Assembly (NCBI GenBank): GCA_947652605.1 | Contig: OX393579.1 | Location: 25,441,674-25,505,673, forward strand | Reading direction: 5' to 3' | Origin: Elmis aenea | Lineage: Eukaryota; Arthropoda; Insecta; Coleoptera; Elmidae | Length of the DNA stretch: 64,000 bases | Part shown: in pieces, positions 43,710-54,926 of the stretch | Numbering within the stretch: the first letter of the stretch is position 1 | Layout of the letters: each line of letters opens with the position of its first letter | Program-made: the position numbers and the translations under genes | Notes under the pieces: generated by a model | Seen by the model: the letters and a program-made list of their open reading frames with translations, nothing else | What the model was told of the DNA's origin: nothing | Database searches by the model: none

Positions 43710-44603
43710 GGGGAAGGTGGTATATACTGGGACATGGTATATAGTGGGACAACAGAGATTTTGGCCATCTGTTACCCCGTACTTGAAGTTTTTTTTACAT
43801 CAAAATAGCGGTTAAGCAGTCCCATTATATCCTGTCTACAGTATGTGTCGTAAACAATGTCATAGTGACTTGCACATGTGAGGCATGTTTGGTAACTGCA
43901 CATTGTTTTTTGGTGGTTATTCAGTTTATGTGCTAAAACTTTTTTATTTATTTAACAACAATTAGAAAATTTGGTGTAGGTGTACCTTACAGTATATTAA
44001 ATGTATGTACAATGTTAAAACTTAAAATAATCATACATGTTTTTCATTAAATCGTTGCTTTTCAAAATTGATCACATGGTGCATTGTGGGACAATGATGA
44101 TAATCAGGTAAATTTTCTGAAAAAGACGTCCGACTTTAGATTTTCTATCTCTAAAAACAGAGATAAAGACTGTGTTGAAAAAAAAAAATTTTGTGTAGGT
44201 TAAGCGCACCGACTACGTTTGGGGGCACTGAAAAAACAAAAAAACATTTTCAATTTTAGTTTGATTTTTCAAAGTACAATGTCTAAATGCCCATGACAAG
44301 TGAAAGTTTTTAAAATTAAAAATTAAAATTAAGCCTTTTTTTAATTACTTATGCTTTATTTCATATATATTCTTTGCTGTTCCACAATGTACCACGGGGT
44401 GGTTTATGTGGGGACAAGTGGTGTATAGTGGGACAGTCCCTCTATTTGTGTACCTTTATTTAAAAAAATATTTTTTTGTATATGCAATGATAAACTAAAG
44501 CAATATGAATATCTCATATTAATTTGAGGTACTTATGCAAATTAAACCGTTCAAAAGTTACGCAAAATTTAAAAAAAGTGTCCCAGTATATACCACCTTC
44601 CCC
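43710..44603. mobile_element. 0.9-kb element with GGGGAAGGTGG ends and TA sites
   Basis: The left end GGGGAAGGTGGTATATACTG and its exact complement at the right end give perfect ~25-bp inverted ends. TA flanks both (43708-43709 and 44604-44605). The phrase GTATATAGTGGGACA recurs just inside each end, and GTGGGACA occurs again within (about 44088, 44430), suggesting a repeated binding site for the mobilising protein. There is no recognisable transposase frame. Superfamily is not established. Confidence 0.8.
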
Positions 44604-44829
44604 TACTCCTGTTTTTGGCCATATCAAATTTTAGATCTTCTAATAATTATCAATAGTAATATAAAAAGTGCATTGAAAATTATCGATAATTTTTGGAAGA
44701 TTTGCCCGAATGCAAGTTGAGCTAAAGAAAACGCGAGTGCACGAAGTGCACAAATGATTTTTTCTGTATCATACTTGCATGAGTGAAAATTTGTCAAAAA
44801 TTATAGATTATTTGCAATGCACGAATTAT

Positions 44830-46025
44830 ATTTTGTCAGAAAATTTCCTTCACCTAACCTACCTGTCAAATTAAATGAGTTATGTCAAATTTTACAAGTA
44901 CTGTCAGAGTGGTGCGTCAGGGGTGTGGTTTAATTTATATTGAAGTAACGTTATTGGTCGCCGACATCTGTCAAAAATTTATCAAGACCAAAATATTTAA
45001 TTCCCTCTCCAAATTTATATTTTCGACCAATCACAAACTCAGATTTCTTAGAAACGACCAATAAACGAATGAAAATCTGTTAATTACGAAATAGTATATT
45101 ATATACCAAGGTAGAGAAGTCAACTATTATAGCCTGAGGGCTCAGATTAGATCGCGAGGCGCGAAGCGCCGAGGGATGTAAGGGCCCGAAGGCTATAAGA
45201 CTTCTCTACCGTGGTGTATATACTATTTTTTTCACTACTAGTAAGACAAACCCATTTATGTTATGTACGCACTTTCTAACCTAAAATATAAAAAGTTAAG
45301 TACCTATCTATTCTATAGAAATATTGAATCTGCGTGTTACTCATCTTGCTAAATCACTATTGTTATTAAAAAACATTGTTTTTAAGCGATGGTTTCATCT
45401 AAAATACTGACATTATTAAAACTTTTCTCTTTTTTACGTTGTGTCAATCGACGGTGTGGATATTGACAACCCAGACAACCGTCATTTATTACGGCGCGAA
45501 AGTCGTGTTATTTAAATACACCAAAGTTTTTAAAATTAAATTAATTTATTTAAACAACGTTTTAAATGCTAAAATACCAATAAAGAGAATTTCTCCATCA
45601 TACTAAATCGTCCTATAATTTTTTTTTCTTTAAAACTACAACAGCATTATCAAAAAATATAAATTTGTTCATTATTCACCAGTGGTTAATAATGAAAAAT
45701 TGTTTACCTGTAACCATGCATAGGTAGAGAAATTGAATTTCACGGCATTCTAATATACGTCATAATGCTACGCTATATTACTAGTAGTGAAAAAATTATA
45801 TTATCAGTGTATGATTATGTTTATTGGTCGTTTCTAGGAAATCTGAGTTTGTAATTGATTAAAAACGCAAATTTAACTGGAGGATCAACGTCTGACAGGG
45901 GAATGTAAAATTATTACCGTGTAATAATGCTCCTATTTGTATTCTCTAGATCAAGATAATCTAAAAGATTAAAAATTAGTGATTGGTTAAAAAAACAAAT
46001 TTGACAGGTGAAGGAAATTTTCACT
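44830..46025. mobile_element. Nested foldback element
   Basis: Outer arms pair: GAAAATTTCCTTCACCT at 44840 with AGGTGAAGGAAATTTTC at 46005, and CTTAGAAACGACCAATAAAC near 45050 with the complement near 45820. Inside lies a second pair, TTTTTTCACTACTAGTAA at about 45227 with its complement at about 45775. Inside the left half is a third hairpin (45113-45225) with GGTAGAGAAGTC and GACTTCTCTACC bracketing a GCGAGGCGCGAAGCGCC core. No coding capacity is visible. Confidence 0.65.
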
Positions 46026-46359
46026 ATTCTGTTGTATGCAGATGTTTTCGTTTAATAATGTATAAATTGTAGATGATATATGCAAATTAAGAAGTTTGGA
46101 GCCTTTAAAAAAAAAAAATATTTTTTTTAAAATGTTTTTAAATAATTCCGTAATTTAATATTTTACACAGTCTTATGAGAAGTCTATTTATTACCGTGTC
46201 TGTGCAATTTTAGATTAAGGTTACAACTTAAACGCTCTGTATATTAGTTATTTTTTGAAAAATCAATTAAATGATCTGACTAATTTCAAAAATATAAATC
46301 GCGAATATAGTCAAACTGTATTCAGGGAACTTCAAAACGTGAAAATTCGTCGAAATTCC

Positions 46360-46415
46360 GAATTCGCGATAACAATAATTTCTTCATACTACGTACCTAC
46401 GGCGAAAGTAAAAAA
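46360..46415. repeat. ~60-bp dispersed repeat, copy 2
   Basis: Matches 34095-34155 (TTTCTTCATACTACGTA and GGCGAAAGTAAAAAA) with a 4-bp insertion in the middle. Confidence 0.6.
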
Positions 46416-46680
46416 AAATCAAGCCAACTAAGTAATGATACAATGAACTTTCTCCCTGTATATTGCCACGACAATGTAACATAACGTTTGACAACACAAA
46501 TTGTTGATTTACTTTTTTCAATAATACATCATCACATTAACATTTACACAATATTACAAAACAATACACATCATATTTTAATATTAAATAAATATATTTG
46601 ACTTAAATGAACCAGAACTCACATCTTGTTTTAAAAGTCAGTAGAGATGTTACTTGTTTGATCTTTGATATGTAGTGTCA

Positions 46681-46800
46681 TCATGCATTATATCCCGTAA
46701 AGCCTACATCTTCTGTAGTCACAGGCTCAACTTCTTGCAAGATGTCATTTACAGAGACGATGTTGCACAGCACTATTATAATAACCGCTACAATATCTTG
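46681..46800 (-). pseudogene. HARBI1-like (Harbinger) transposase C-terminus
   Basis: The minus-strand frame reads DIVAVIIIVLCNIV, then SVNDILQEVEPVTTEDVGF and TGYNA before a stop at 46681-46683. The family consensus at this place is 'A-x-I-I-A-T-A-V-L-H-N-I-A' followed by an acidic tail, and the match in order and spacing is good. A stop lies just upstream (in the ...FHKR-stop-Q segment), and upstream residues no longer match, so only the tail survives. Harbinger nucleases cut next to 3-bp TWA sites, the duplication seen at three MITEs in this window, although there is no proof that this source moved them. Confidence 0.55.
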
Positions 46801-46864
46801 TTACCGTTTGTGGAAATTTCTTGATAAGTACAGAGAGCTGTTGACTAATTTTCTGATATGTGAA

Positions 46865-48903
46865 CAGGGTTTATTTTTATTTTTTATTTACATTTACTAA
46901 TTAATCCAGAAATATCAGGGAAATTTTTTAAAATGAGTTGTTCCGGCTTCCATGACAATTATATACTGACGTTTTTGAACGTGAGCTGGAAAGTTTAATC
47001 AAAATAAATTATTTTTGTGCGTAAAACTTAATTCAGACCACTAAACTTTTAACTTTAAAGGTAAGATATTAACAAAATCGTTGGCATTTGTTTTTCTCTT
47101 ACCAAAGATGGCACGTATTATTTGAGTAAAGAAGTAATGATTTACCCACAGCAGTATAAATATTTATAAACAGTTCTGGTAATTTTATTTAAACAAATCA
47201 AATTTGTTAAATGGACAAACAATAGGCTTTTTTGTTAGTAAAAAAGATGTTTTTCTTGATGTTGATGAATGATGTATCATTATATCATTAAAAAGAGAAT
47301 AACAAATGTTATTGATTTATGTGTATATCAGTATATCTAATGGCGTCCATTTGCAAATCAATGGTATATTACAATATCTCTATAACTAAGTGTGCCATGG
47401 CAAAACCTATACTGCCAGTTTACGAGGCATGTAAAATTATCTTAATCCCAAAACCTAAAACTTTTTTTTAGTGGGGTAGATATCAAATAAAATCTTTAAA
47501 AAATTAATTTTTTGCTTTTATCAAGTTAATTGAGCTTTTTATTAAATATCTAAATATCATTATAGATTGAGCCCAGTTACACCTAACTTTTTTTGATAAT
47601 TTAAGCAAATATCTATCTCACAAGCGATATTCGTAAAGTGGCCTGGGTAAAGTGGTACGCCTGTGTCTGTATTAGGTATGTACTGCAAATTGACGTTAAC
47701 TGTATGTAACGTTTTGCTAATTTAAGTGGAACACATTAATTTATTTATTTCTAAAAGACTATTTTAAAAAAATAACAAAGGATAACATTCGCTAAAATGT
47801 AAATCTCTGTTTCAGTTTCTTACACCCAGTATATTAATATGTATTCGTATTCATATCCGAATAATGTTACTGGTAGCTTCAAATTTGGCATAAATCTATC
47901 TAAATAGATCTGTGAATAATAAACGAACCGTTAAAACACAGTACAAAGTTATCGGAGTGAGTACTGAGTAGTAACCTCAGCGGCCGTTCGAGGTGTTCAA
48001 AACTATGTCGGTAGACAAATGTTTGCAATTTACTAGATGATACCATTAGGGGGAGTAACTCCACTTTCCTCTGATGTAATAAAATTAGTCACCAGCGATT
48101 TGCTATCTGGCAAATTACTTTGCCCTACTAAAAATATGGCCCATGCAAAAATTAAGATAATTTATTATACGCTATTCATAATTTTAAGCAATTTCTTTAT
48201 AGAGTTTATTAAAAAAAAGCCGCCCGTAACCAATTTTTAAAATTTAAAACATGGGCGATGAGAGCATGTTAAAAGGCAGCTGAATAAATAAATGTTTAAG
48301 TTTGTTTTATATTCACATTTTTTTAAAAATAGGTTGCGTTTGTATATACACAAGTGACTTACAGTTTACTGCAAACGTTACATAATAAATTAAATTAATC
48401 ATTGAACATGAACATGACTTTGATTATACCTACAACAACAAATGAAAATATACACTTTAAAAAAATATTTACACTTCGAATGATATAAAAATACCTTTTT
48501 TTTGCAAGTAGCATGCTTAGGGGCTTTATGTGACTGGCAAATTATTCAAGGTTGATGTACAGATGGTCAACGAAACAAAGCGGTTATGTAGGAACCTCAA
48601 AATAAATGTACCACGTTTTTTTGCATAAACTGTGCTATATATGCTAACTTATTTTTCATGCCCAAAAAAAAAACATTTGAAGCTAAACGATGTAAATAGA
48701 AAACATGAATTACAATTTACGTTGAAAACGATATTTAAACGTAAAAAAAAGATGTTGTAAACGAATACTAAAAATAAATAGTGTAACGAATAATCTGGTT
48801 CATTTATGCTCATTCAATAGAAAATATACTTATTCTTATTTACTTATAATAAACAACTGCCAGCGAAACTAAAACGTTGTTCTGTTTATACACAGTAAAA
48901 TAT
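46865..48903. other. AT-rich, no gene recognised
   Basis: The only frame of note (48037-48240) reads IPLGGVTPLSSDVIKLV, which faintly recalls the 'GGL-x-x-P-S-x-D-V' stretch of P-element/THAP9-like proteins but is too short to call. No other signal was seen. Confidence 0.35.
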
Positions 48904-48904
48904 A

Positions 48905-49416
48905 CAGTGAAATCGCAATCGATCATTCCTCGAATAATCGTTTTCCCGTATGCGTCGTTTATTTCATACAGTTCCCAAACAATTCCATACAAAAAAGCAA
49001 TAAGACCACATCGATCGTTCCCCTATCCATTGTTTTACCGCATTATTAGTTCAAAATATCGCAACTTTTTTACTAAATTATCGTTTTTTTCAAAATAACA
49101 AAACATATTGCATAATAATATATAAGTTTCTACATGTTTAGGGTTCTCAAGGATGCCGCCGACGTTGTCCTAGAGAAGACAAAAGGCAAGGTACTGACTA
49201 AATTCTTCGAAACGGCCTAGTGAACGCTTAGTTTTTTAAACAATACATACACACACTTGGGTACATGTTTGTATTTATGTTCATAAGCAAATATGTTTTT
49301 GGGATAACAAGCAGGTATGTTAATATATTTTCGTATGTTCCTGCATCAATGGTTTTCCCGTATTCATCGTTTTGTTCAAACACTTCTTCCAAAAACGATA
49401 GGTGGACGTTTTACTG
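48905..49416 (+). mobile_element. Pogo/Tigger-like deletion derivative
   Basis: The left end CAGTGAAATCGCAATCG and the right end's complement CAGTAAAACGTCCACC resemble pogo-type termini, and TA flanks both (48903-48904, 49417-49418). Subterminal blocks TTTTCCCGTATGCGTCGTTT and TTTTCCCGTATTCATCGTTT recur near each end. The 512-bp interior keeps what looks like the last codons of the lost transposase (49134-49220). The inverted match is imperfect. Confidence 0.5.
49134..49220 (+). pseudogene. Possible transposase C-terminal tail
   Basis: A 28-residue frame, MFRVLKDAADVVLEKTKGK then VLTKFFETA and stop, stands out by codon composition and GC content from the AT-rich DNA around it. The 'L-T-x-F-F' ending is common at the C-terminus of pogo/Tigger-type transposases. 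It lies within the element at 48905-49416. Too short for a firm identification. Confidence 0.35.
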
Positions 49417-49418
49417 TA

Positions 49419-50726
49419 CTTTTTCCAGTCACTACTTACGTGCTTCGTCAACACTTATTTCGCACCGTTAGCACATTTGCACAGTGACTGTATTTAACTG
49501 GTCCGGTCTATCTGTTCAACGTCGTCACATTTGAGGCTTATAATATAATGGAGATCTCGCCTATCGTAAGGGCTATGAACTCGGTTAATTTGAGTCAAAG
49601 TTACATATTCTGGTACTTAATTTTAATTATGGTTTATGTTATTTTTTTAAATATTTTTTGCTTAAAAATTAAAACATTATCCGAGCAGTTTTTAATTTTC
49701 TATACGTTGCACTTATTAGATTTTGTCTTTTAAAAACTAAAGTAAAAATCTAATAGAGCAGTCATAAAGATATAACAAAGGTAATGATGGTCCAAAACAG
49801 ACGTCTGACACAAAATCTAAATAGGAACTTGCCCACATAACGTATTTTTACTTATTAAGTATCTTTAAAACAATAAAATTCGAGCAAAAACACAGTATTT
49901 TTAATACTTTTTCCGAATAAATGCTGAACAAAGAGTTGGTACATTTCATTTCGAATTTAAATTCAGAATCAAAATTAGCAGCTTTGCTTTAATTTAACCG
50001 ATTTTGTGGTTCTCCTGATAAGTGAAACCCCTATGTTTGGCCTCAAATTTGAGACACCCTGTCTACATCGAACTCCCCACTATTCTTCAAGCCGCACTCC
50101 ATTTTGTTACCTTTCTGAGGTTGATGATACAAGAAAAACTTAGTACAAAGTTACAGATTGTTACAATAAGATCTTTTTTATCAACGAGCAATAAGCTAAA
50201 ATTATACTTTTGTAGGAAAAAAAACTATCCGGACAGTTATTATACATATTGAAAATAAACGCACTACTTATTTTAAACGTGCAATAGTTAATACATATTT
50301 AAAATAAACACTTTTCGCATAATAACGTGTCGCTATAGAGAGTTTTCCCTTGGGAAAATCCTTTGTCTTGTAACTATGCTACATCGGGCACCGGCTACCT
50401 TCAAAAATTATTTATTTATCACAACCTCATTTTGAGACCTTCAACAACTTGCCGTAGTGAGAAATCTTTACCATCATAGTGTTTCGCAGGATTAATGCAA
50501 CAAGAATTGTGATGTACATTAAAATATTAATGTTGATGCGAAACAAAGTTCCCGCTTATTTCTGAGTCTTGCAAATCAAGTGGATTTTGACAGATAAGCA
50601 AAAACAACAATTCTCTCTCTGTGAAAAATATTACATAAATTGATTTCACAAATATACTCAAATTAGAAACTGTGCACATATGCAAAGTTTCAGGAACGTG
50701 AGTTTACTCTGATGAAATCTAAAACA
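49419..50726. other. AT-rich, no feature recognised
   Basis: No coding frame is recognised. A lone CACCCTGTC terminus-like motif occurs at about 50053. Confidence 0.5.
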
Positions 50727-50734
50727 ATTACGGA

Positions 50735-51636
50735 TAGGGATGGCAATCCCGCACACTTTTAAATCCCGCGGGATCCGCGCAAGATTTTTCTAAATCCCGC
50801 GGGATCCCGCGCGGGATTAATTTTTTATGATAGAAATTGATTTTGTTCACATTATAAATGACAAAATGACATAAATACTTCCTTTCAAGTATTTTTATAA
50901 AAATAAGTTCAAAAAGCGACAATAATTGAAATCATATATGTAGATTTAGAAAATAAAAAAAATCATTTTAAAAGAGTATGTTGTTGGCTTTGTTTACAAA
51001 TGTTCAAAACTATTTTAATATACTTAAAAAAGGTTTTAAGGACATTTTATGACTTCAGGTAATAAGATTTTTTTTTTTTTCTAATAATAAATAGTATTTT
51101 ATATAATTTATTAAAATAAAAATCAATTATGATACAAAAATAATAATGAAATGTTTGGTCAGTTTCAAATATAACAAATTACAATAATAACTAAAAACTG
51201 AAATTAATTTAAATGAATCATTGCAAGAAGTATGATCTTAACAAGGAACTTGTCTCTAACTCCGTCACTTTCGTAGGCCGACATTTCCTTCTTCAATATT
51301 TTCTCGAAAGATTCGGTATCTGGCACATTCTTTACTATTTTTATACAATTTTTCTTCTCTTTCTGTATTTGGTTTTCTAATTCTTCTTTCAACGATAGAT
51401 TAGTAGGTTGTTGGGATTCGTCATTAGACTCTTCATCTTCAGTTTCATTTTCTTCAATTTCTTCATTAGCAATAATAGCCACCCCCCACCAACACATTCA
51501 TTTCAGTTGCATTTCAAAAGTGAATCCCGCAAATCCTGCAAATCCCGCAGCTATTAGTGCGGGATCTCGCATGCGCTAAAATCATGCGGGATCCCGTGGG
51601 ATTGCGGGATCCCACTTTGCAGGATTGCCATCCCTA
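50735..51636 (-). mobile_element. hAT element with perfect 8-bp duplication
   Basis: The ends are TAGGGATGGCAATCC and its exact complement. The octamer ATTACGGA occurs intact on both sides (50727-50734 and 51637-51644). Subterminal zones are runs of AATCCCGCGGGATC-type palindromic repeats. The interior carries one transposase remnant on the minus strand (51204-51497). The 902-bp length is a third of an autonomous element, so this is an internally deleted copy. The intact duplication indicates a recent insertion. Confidence 0.9.
51204..51497 (-). pseudogene. hAT transposase fragment, pre-dimerisation region
   Basis: The frame has an acidic stretch (NEEIEENETEDEESNDESQQ), a Lys-rich coil (KEELENQIQKEKKN) and FEKILKKEMSAYESDGVRDK. 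The last segment matches the 'KEM-x-x-Y-E-x-x-G-x-R' part that precedes the C-terminal dimerisation domain of hAT transposases. The frame then runs out in IILLAMIHLN instead of the expected 'IPPTSVEAERAFS', so the dimerisation domain has been lost. Catalytic residues are absent. It is the only coding part of its host element. Confidence 0.65.
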
Positions 51637-51644
51637 ATTACGGA

Positions 51645-52559
51645 CCATGAAAAACAAAAAAGTGTCAAATTACTTAAGTATTCGTTACTATTTTACCAAT
51701 TTTATTGTTCATGGCACAAATAGTATCATAAAAACGAATGGCAAAGTTTTTTCCAGGCAATAATGTTAACTTTAGAGGAAAGAAGTTAGGTAGTTCTGTT
51801 ATGGAACTGCGAAAACTCACTAAGAAGAAAGCTGCGTTTATTTAATAACTAGTTTGTTGGATACTCCAGCGCCCAGTTATAAGTAATTCTTGTTTTTCAC
51901 GGCCTCCTGTAATATGTTTTTATTTTATCAAAGTAGGCTGAGCTTTTACAAATGTTGTACAGATGCGTTGAATTTAATTCTAAACAACCTACCTTCAATT
52001 TGTAAAAATGACATTTAAACCGTACAAGGGCGATCTTTCATACACATACAAAAATGAATTAAAAAAACTAAGAAATATGTAACTAGGTACTTTTATTATG
52101 AAGCAGCTTTTGTAAACATGCCAGAACAATTACTAGACTACTCTCTTGGACAGTGAGCAGCCTTATTTAATAATATGATTGCTATTGACTAAGACTAAGA
52201 GGCGAAAGTCTTGAAATTTGTAAAGCATTTTTACAAGAGATCCTTTATAAAAAAATAAGAGTCGGTTTTGATGAAACTTATTTACCGGGCCGGTTATCTA
52301 CCATTTATCGAAGTTTGGATGCAAAAAGGTTTTTGATGCCCACTGTTAAAATATATTTGAGAATATTTTTACGTTAAATTATTAAAATTTAAATTATATA
52401 AATATGTAAGTAAATAATATACCTACTATTGTTATAAATAAACATAAACATTTATAGAATTATTTCGATATCCAATATTTCGGGTAGATAATTACCACAG
52501 TACATAATGAGTTTATAAACAAAAATTAATTTTAATTACAACATAACACAACCACAATA
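51645..52559. other. AT-rich, no feature recognised
   Basis: No coding frame, RNA gene or shared repeat was recognised. Confidence 0.5.
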
Positions 52560-53260
52560 ATAGAATTATTTTAATTTTGTAAGTCTTTTATAAGTTTTGG
52601 AACTTGGGCCTTCAACCACCCATTTTTCAATGATCATATCAGCTTCTGCATTTTTTTATGGATAATATTGCTAAAGAATTAAGTATCTTTTGTAAAATTG
52701 CAGATCTTAAGTGTGTTTTAATTATTTTCAATTTACCAAACAAGTGTTCTACACTGGTATTATTATTTACTAAAAAAACTTAGTAAATTTTTATCTTTTA
52801 ATCCAAAAGATTTTTTACAAACTGTATTTAAATATTCTTCTAACAGCTCAAAAGAGCAAATTTCCTTAACCACATAATGAAATATTGAACAAAATTTTAC
52901 AAATTTAGGAACTGCATTAAATCGTTCGCCTATTTGGGAGATAAAAGTGTCGGTCAAGCAATAAAATCAAAAAATCTTATAATTAGCAAGAGGGTTATCG
53001 AAACTTTCATAAGAACATCGAAAAAACGTTTTCTCATACAGATACCACGGGCAGGAAACTTCACACTTTCACCCAGTCCTTGGCCAATTTTTTAACCTTC
53101 TAGTGATTTTTAAAAATCAGTATTTCTTATATCTTAAAATACGTTTTGCACTGATTTTATAAGTGAAAAAGCCGATTCTAATATCAAGTTTTTATTTTGT
53201 AGAACAGTTTTGACTTTATTGATTACACTTAAAACATTATACCAAACTAGAATAAAAATT
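52560..53260 (-). pseudogene. ZMYM1-like hAT transposase remnant
   Basis: From the high-coordinate side the minus strand reads LQNKNLILESAFSLIKSVQN, then across shifts FISQIGERFNAVPKFVKF, NTVCKKSFGL, and SVEHLFGKLKIIKTHLRSAI followed by KILNSLAILSI. The last part is the hAT dimerisation signature 'ERSFSKLKIIKTRLRSTM-x-x-x-RLNSLAILSIE' with the leading Cys-Glu-Arg changed. The order (LQ-K-x-x-D-L, RF, dimerisation) is that of ZMYM1/TTF-type hAT proteins. Several stops and frameshifts occur. The N-terminal zinc finger and catalytic core are not visible. Confidence 0.65.
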
Positions 53261-53278
53261 ATAAAGGTCAAGTTTACT

Positions 53279-54243
53279 CAGGGCCGGGGCAAGAATGTCT
53301 GACGCCCCTAGGCAAAGAAAATTTTGGCCCCCTATACATTATCATGTAATGTGTTTATGGGGATTTACCTAAACGTCGAGCAGCAAATGAACAAATTTTA
53401 AGGCGAACACATCCCCAAAAACATATTTATATTTATAAAAATTATATCAATATGAATCTTTAAATATTTTTTTATTAATTAACACTAACAAGTACAAAAA
53501 TTAAGAAATATTAATTTTTCGGGCTTGTTTTGGCGAAGTTTTGAATTAATTTATCTATATCGATTGTACATGAGATTTTATGCTCTATAGATGTATTATT
53601 CCTAGACCAATGAGTCGCTTCTGATACATCGTAGAGCGAGTGTACGTTTGTATAAAATCTGATTTAAAAAAAAAACTTATTTCTGAATGTGCTACCCATA
53701 CTGGCACTGTCGCAAAAATTCTCAGACCAATAAACACATTTGGAGCACTATTTTCTAAATAATTTTTACATATTATAACAGGACATAATATAATAACTAA
53801 GCAGTTTTTGGAATTCACCTTGCTATCATTTGTAAATTATTACATAATGTTTCGTCAATATCCCTCCAAATATCTGTTTTAAGTAAATTTAAAAAGTTAA
53901 ACATTTTGTAAACAGTTTACTTTATTTGTAATTCATACAAAGATAACCAAATTTTTTTCAATTGTAGACATATGACATATGCAACTGCGTTATCAATAAT
54001 TAAAAAATAAAAGTCTACCTTAACTTTTTTTAAATTTGTTATGTATTCATCATCTGCTTTATACACAAGCTGTTTATTATTTTTTTCTAAGTCAAACTCT
54101 TTCTTGTTTAAAATTAGACCTCAGCGATTTTTCTTGCATCTATTAAAACTTTTTCAAATTTATAATTTTGTTTGTTTTTTTAAGTAAGGCTGACGCTCCC
54201 GTATCCTGGCGCCTAGGGCCGCCTTGTGGTAAAACCGGTCCTG
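53279..54243 (-). mobile_element. hAT element with CAGGGCCGG ends
   Basis: The left end CAGGGCCGGGGC and the right end's complement CAGGACCGG, both followed further in by a CCCTAGGC block, form hAT-type inverted ends. The flanking octamers AGTTTACT (53271-53278) and AGTCTTCT (54244-54251) agree at six of eight positions. A minus-strand transposase remnant lies inside. It sits immediately next to the ZMYM1-like remnant at 52560-53260, but the ends show that it is a separate insertion. Confidence 0.65.
53520..54130 (-). pseudogene. Second ZMYM1-like hAT transposase remnant
   Basis: Going from 54130 downward, the minus strand reads KEFDLEKNNKQLVYKADDEY, VKVDFYFLIIDNAVAYV, LKTDIWRDIDETLCNNLQMI, then NSAPNVFIGLRIFATVPV, and after a few residues FIQTYTRSTMYQKRLIGLGI. 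This is the C-terminal half of a ZMYM1-type hAT protein: 'VDYFLxIID', then 'DI-x-x-x-L', 'L-x-IALRIFLTIPVTVA', and 'LIKTYLRSTMSQERLNGLAIL'. Stops and shifts separate the parts. It is more complete than the neighbour at 52560-53260 and has a different dimerisation sequence, so it is not a duplicate. Confidence 0.75.
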
Positions 54244-54255
54244 AGTCTTCTGCAT

Positions 54256-54506
54256 CAAGGATGGGCAATTTTTTTCTGCAGCTGGCCGGATGAAATTTAC
54301 TAAGGATTACGCGAGTTTGTAACAAATTTAGATGTGAGGAGTGTTAAATATCTTTTTTTAGAACCTGAAAAAATCTAAAGATGACTTCTCGTTCGACAAA
54401 TTAATTAAAATTCGAAAAATTGCTCATTGAAAATACAAGAGTTCTCCAGAAAAGTCCATGAGCGTGTTATGAAACGAGACAGAACAATATGCATTAGCCC
54501 ACCCCT
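54256..54506. mobile_element. Possible small hAT-like element
   Basis: CAAGGATGGGCAA at the left and the complement of CAGGGGTGGGCTAA at the right form short inverted ends of a common hAT style. The flanking octamers do not match, so this is a weak call. Confidence 0.3.
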
Positions 54507-54513
54507 GCTGTAA

Positions 54514-54701
54514 AGGCTCCCACAGACAGAGGCGGTACGCCGTTTGGGAGAATACAGTCGTACAGTACTCGTTATGATTATCACTGCTTACCGGTTATGT
54601 TATATCGCGCTCATCGGTATACCAAGTTTGATGTGGGCGCTTTCATTTACCGCAATGTTATTACGTCCCAAGCGGCGTACCGCCTCTGTCTGTGGGAGCC
54701 T
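54514..54701. mobile_element. Harbinger-like MITE with TAA duplications, copy 2
   Basis: The ends AGGCTCCCACAGACAGAGGC and complement are the same as those of 8415-8649 apart from one base. TAA flanks both (54511-54513 and 54702-54704). The 188-bp body shares the TATATCGCGCTCAT and TGTGGGCGCTT blocks with that copy in inverted orientation. Confidence 0.85.
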
Positions 54702-54744
54702 TAAATCGTTTGCAGTTAATATGGACTCTACTTTTTATTAAAAT

Positions 54745-54926
54745 AAATTAGAATTTTCTTGTAAAGTAAAAATTAGTATGCTTAGGGCCTGTCACAAAAT
54801 TATTTAAATACATTTTATTTTGGGGCCCTCCGACTTAGGAGGCGCACTGCACCCACAGTACCCCCCACTTGACCGTCCGTGCTAATTTATAATAATAAAT
54901 TAATCATTCACATAATTCGAGCATAT
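54745..54926. other. GC-rich block, possible transposon end
   Basis: GGGGCCCTCCGACTTAGG through CCCCCCACTTGACCGTCCG is strikingly GC-rich in an AT-rich setting and resembles subterminal sequence of hAT elements. No partner end was found. Confidence 0.3.

Noticed and set aside
48037..48240. Frame with GGVTPLSSDVIKLV, recalling P-element-like proteins
   Set aside because: A single short stretch is too weak; no neighbouring motifs were found.
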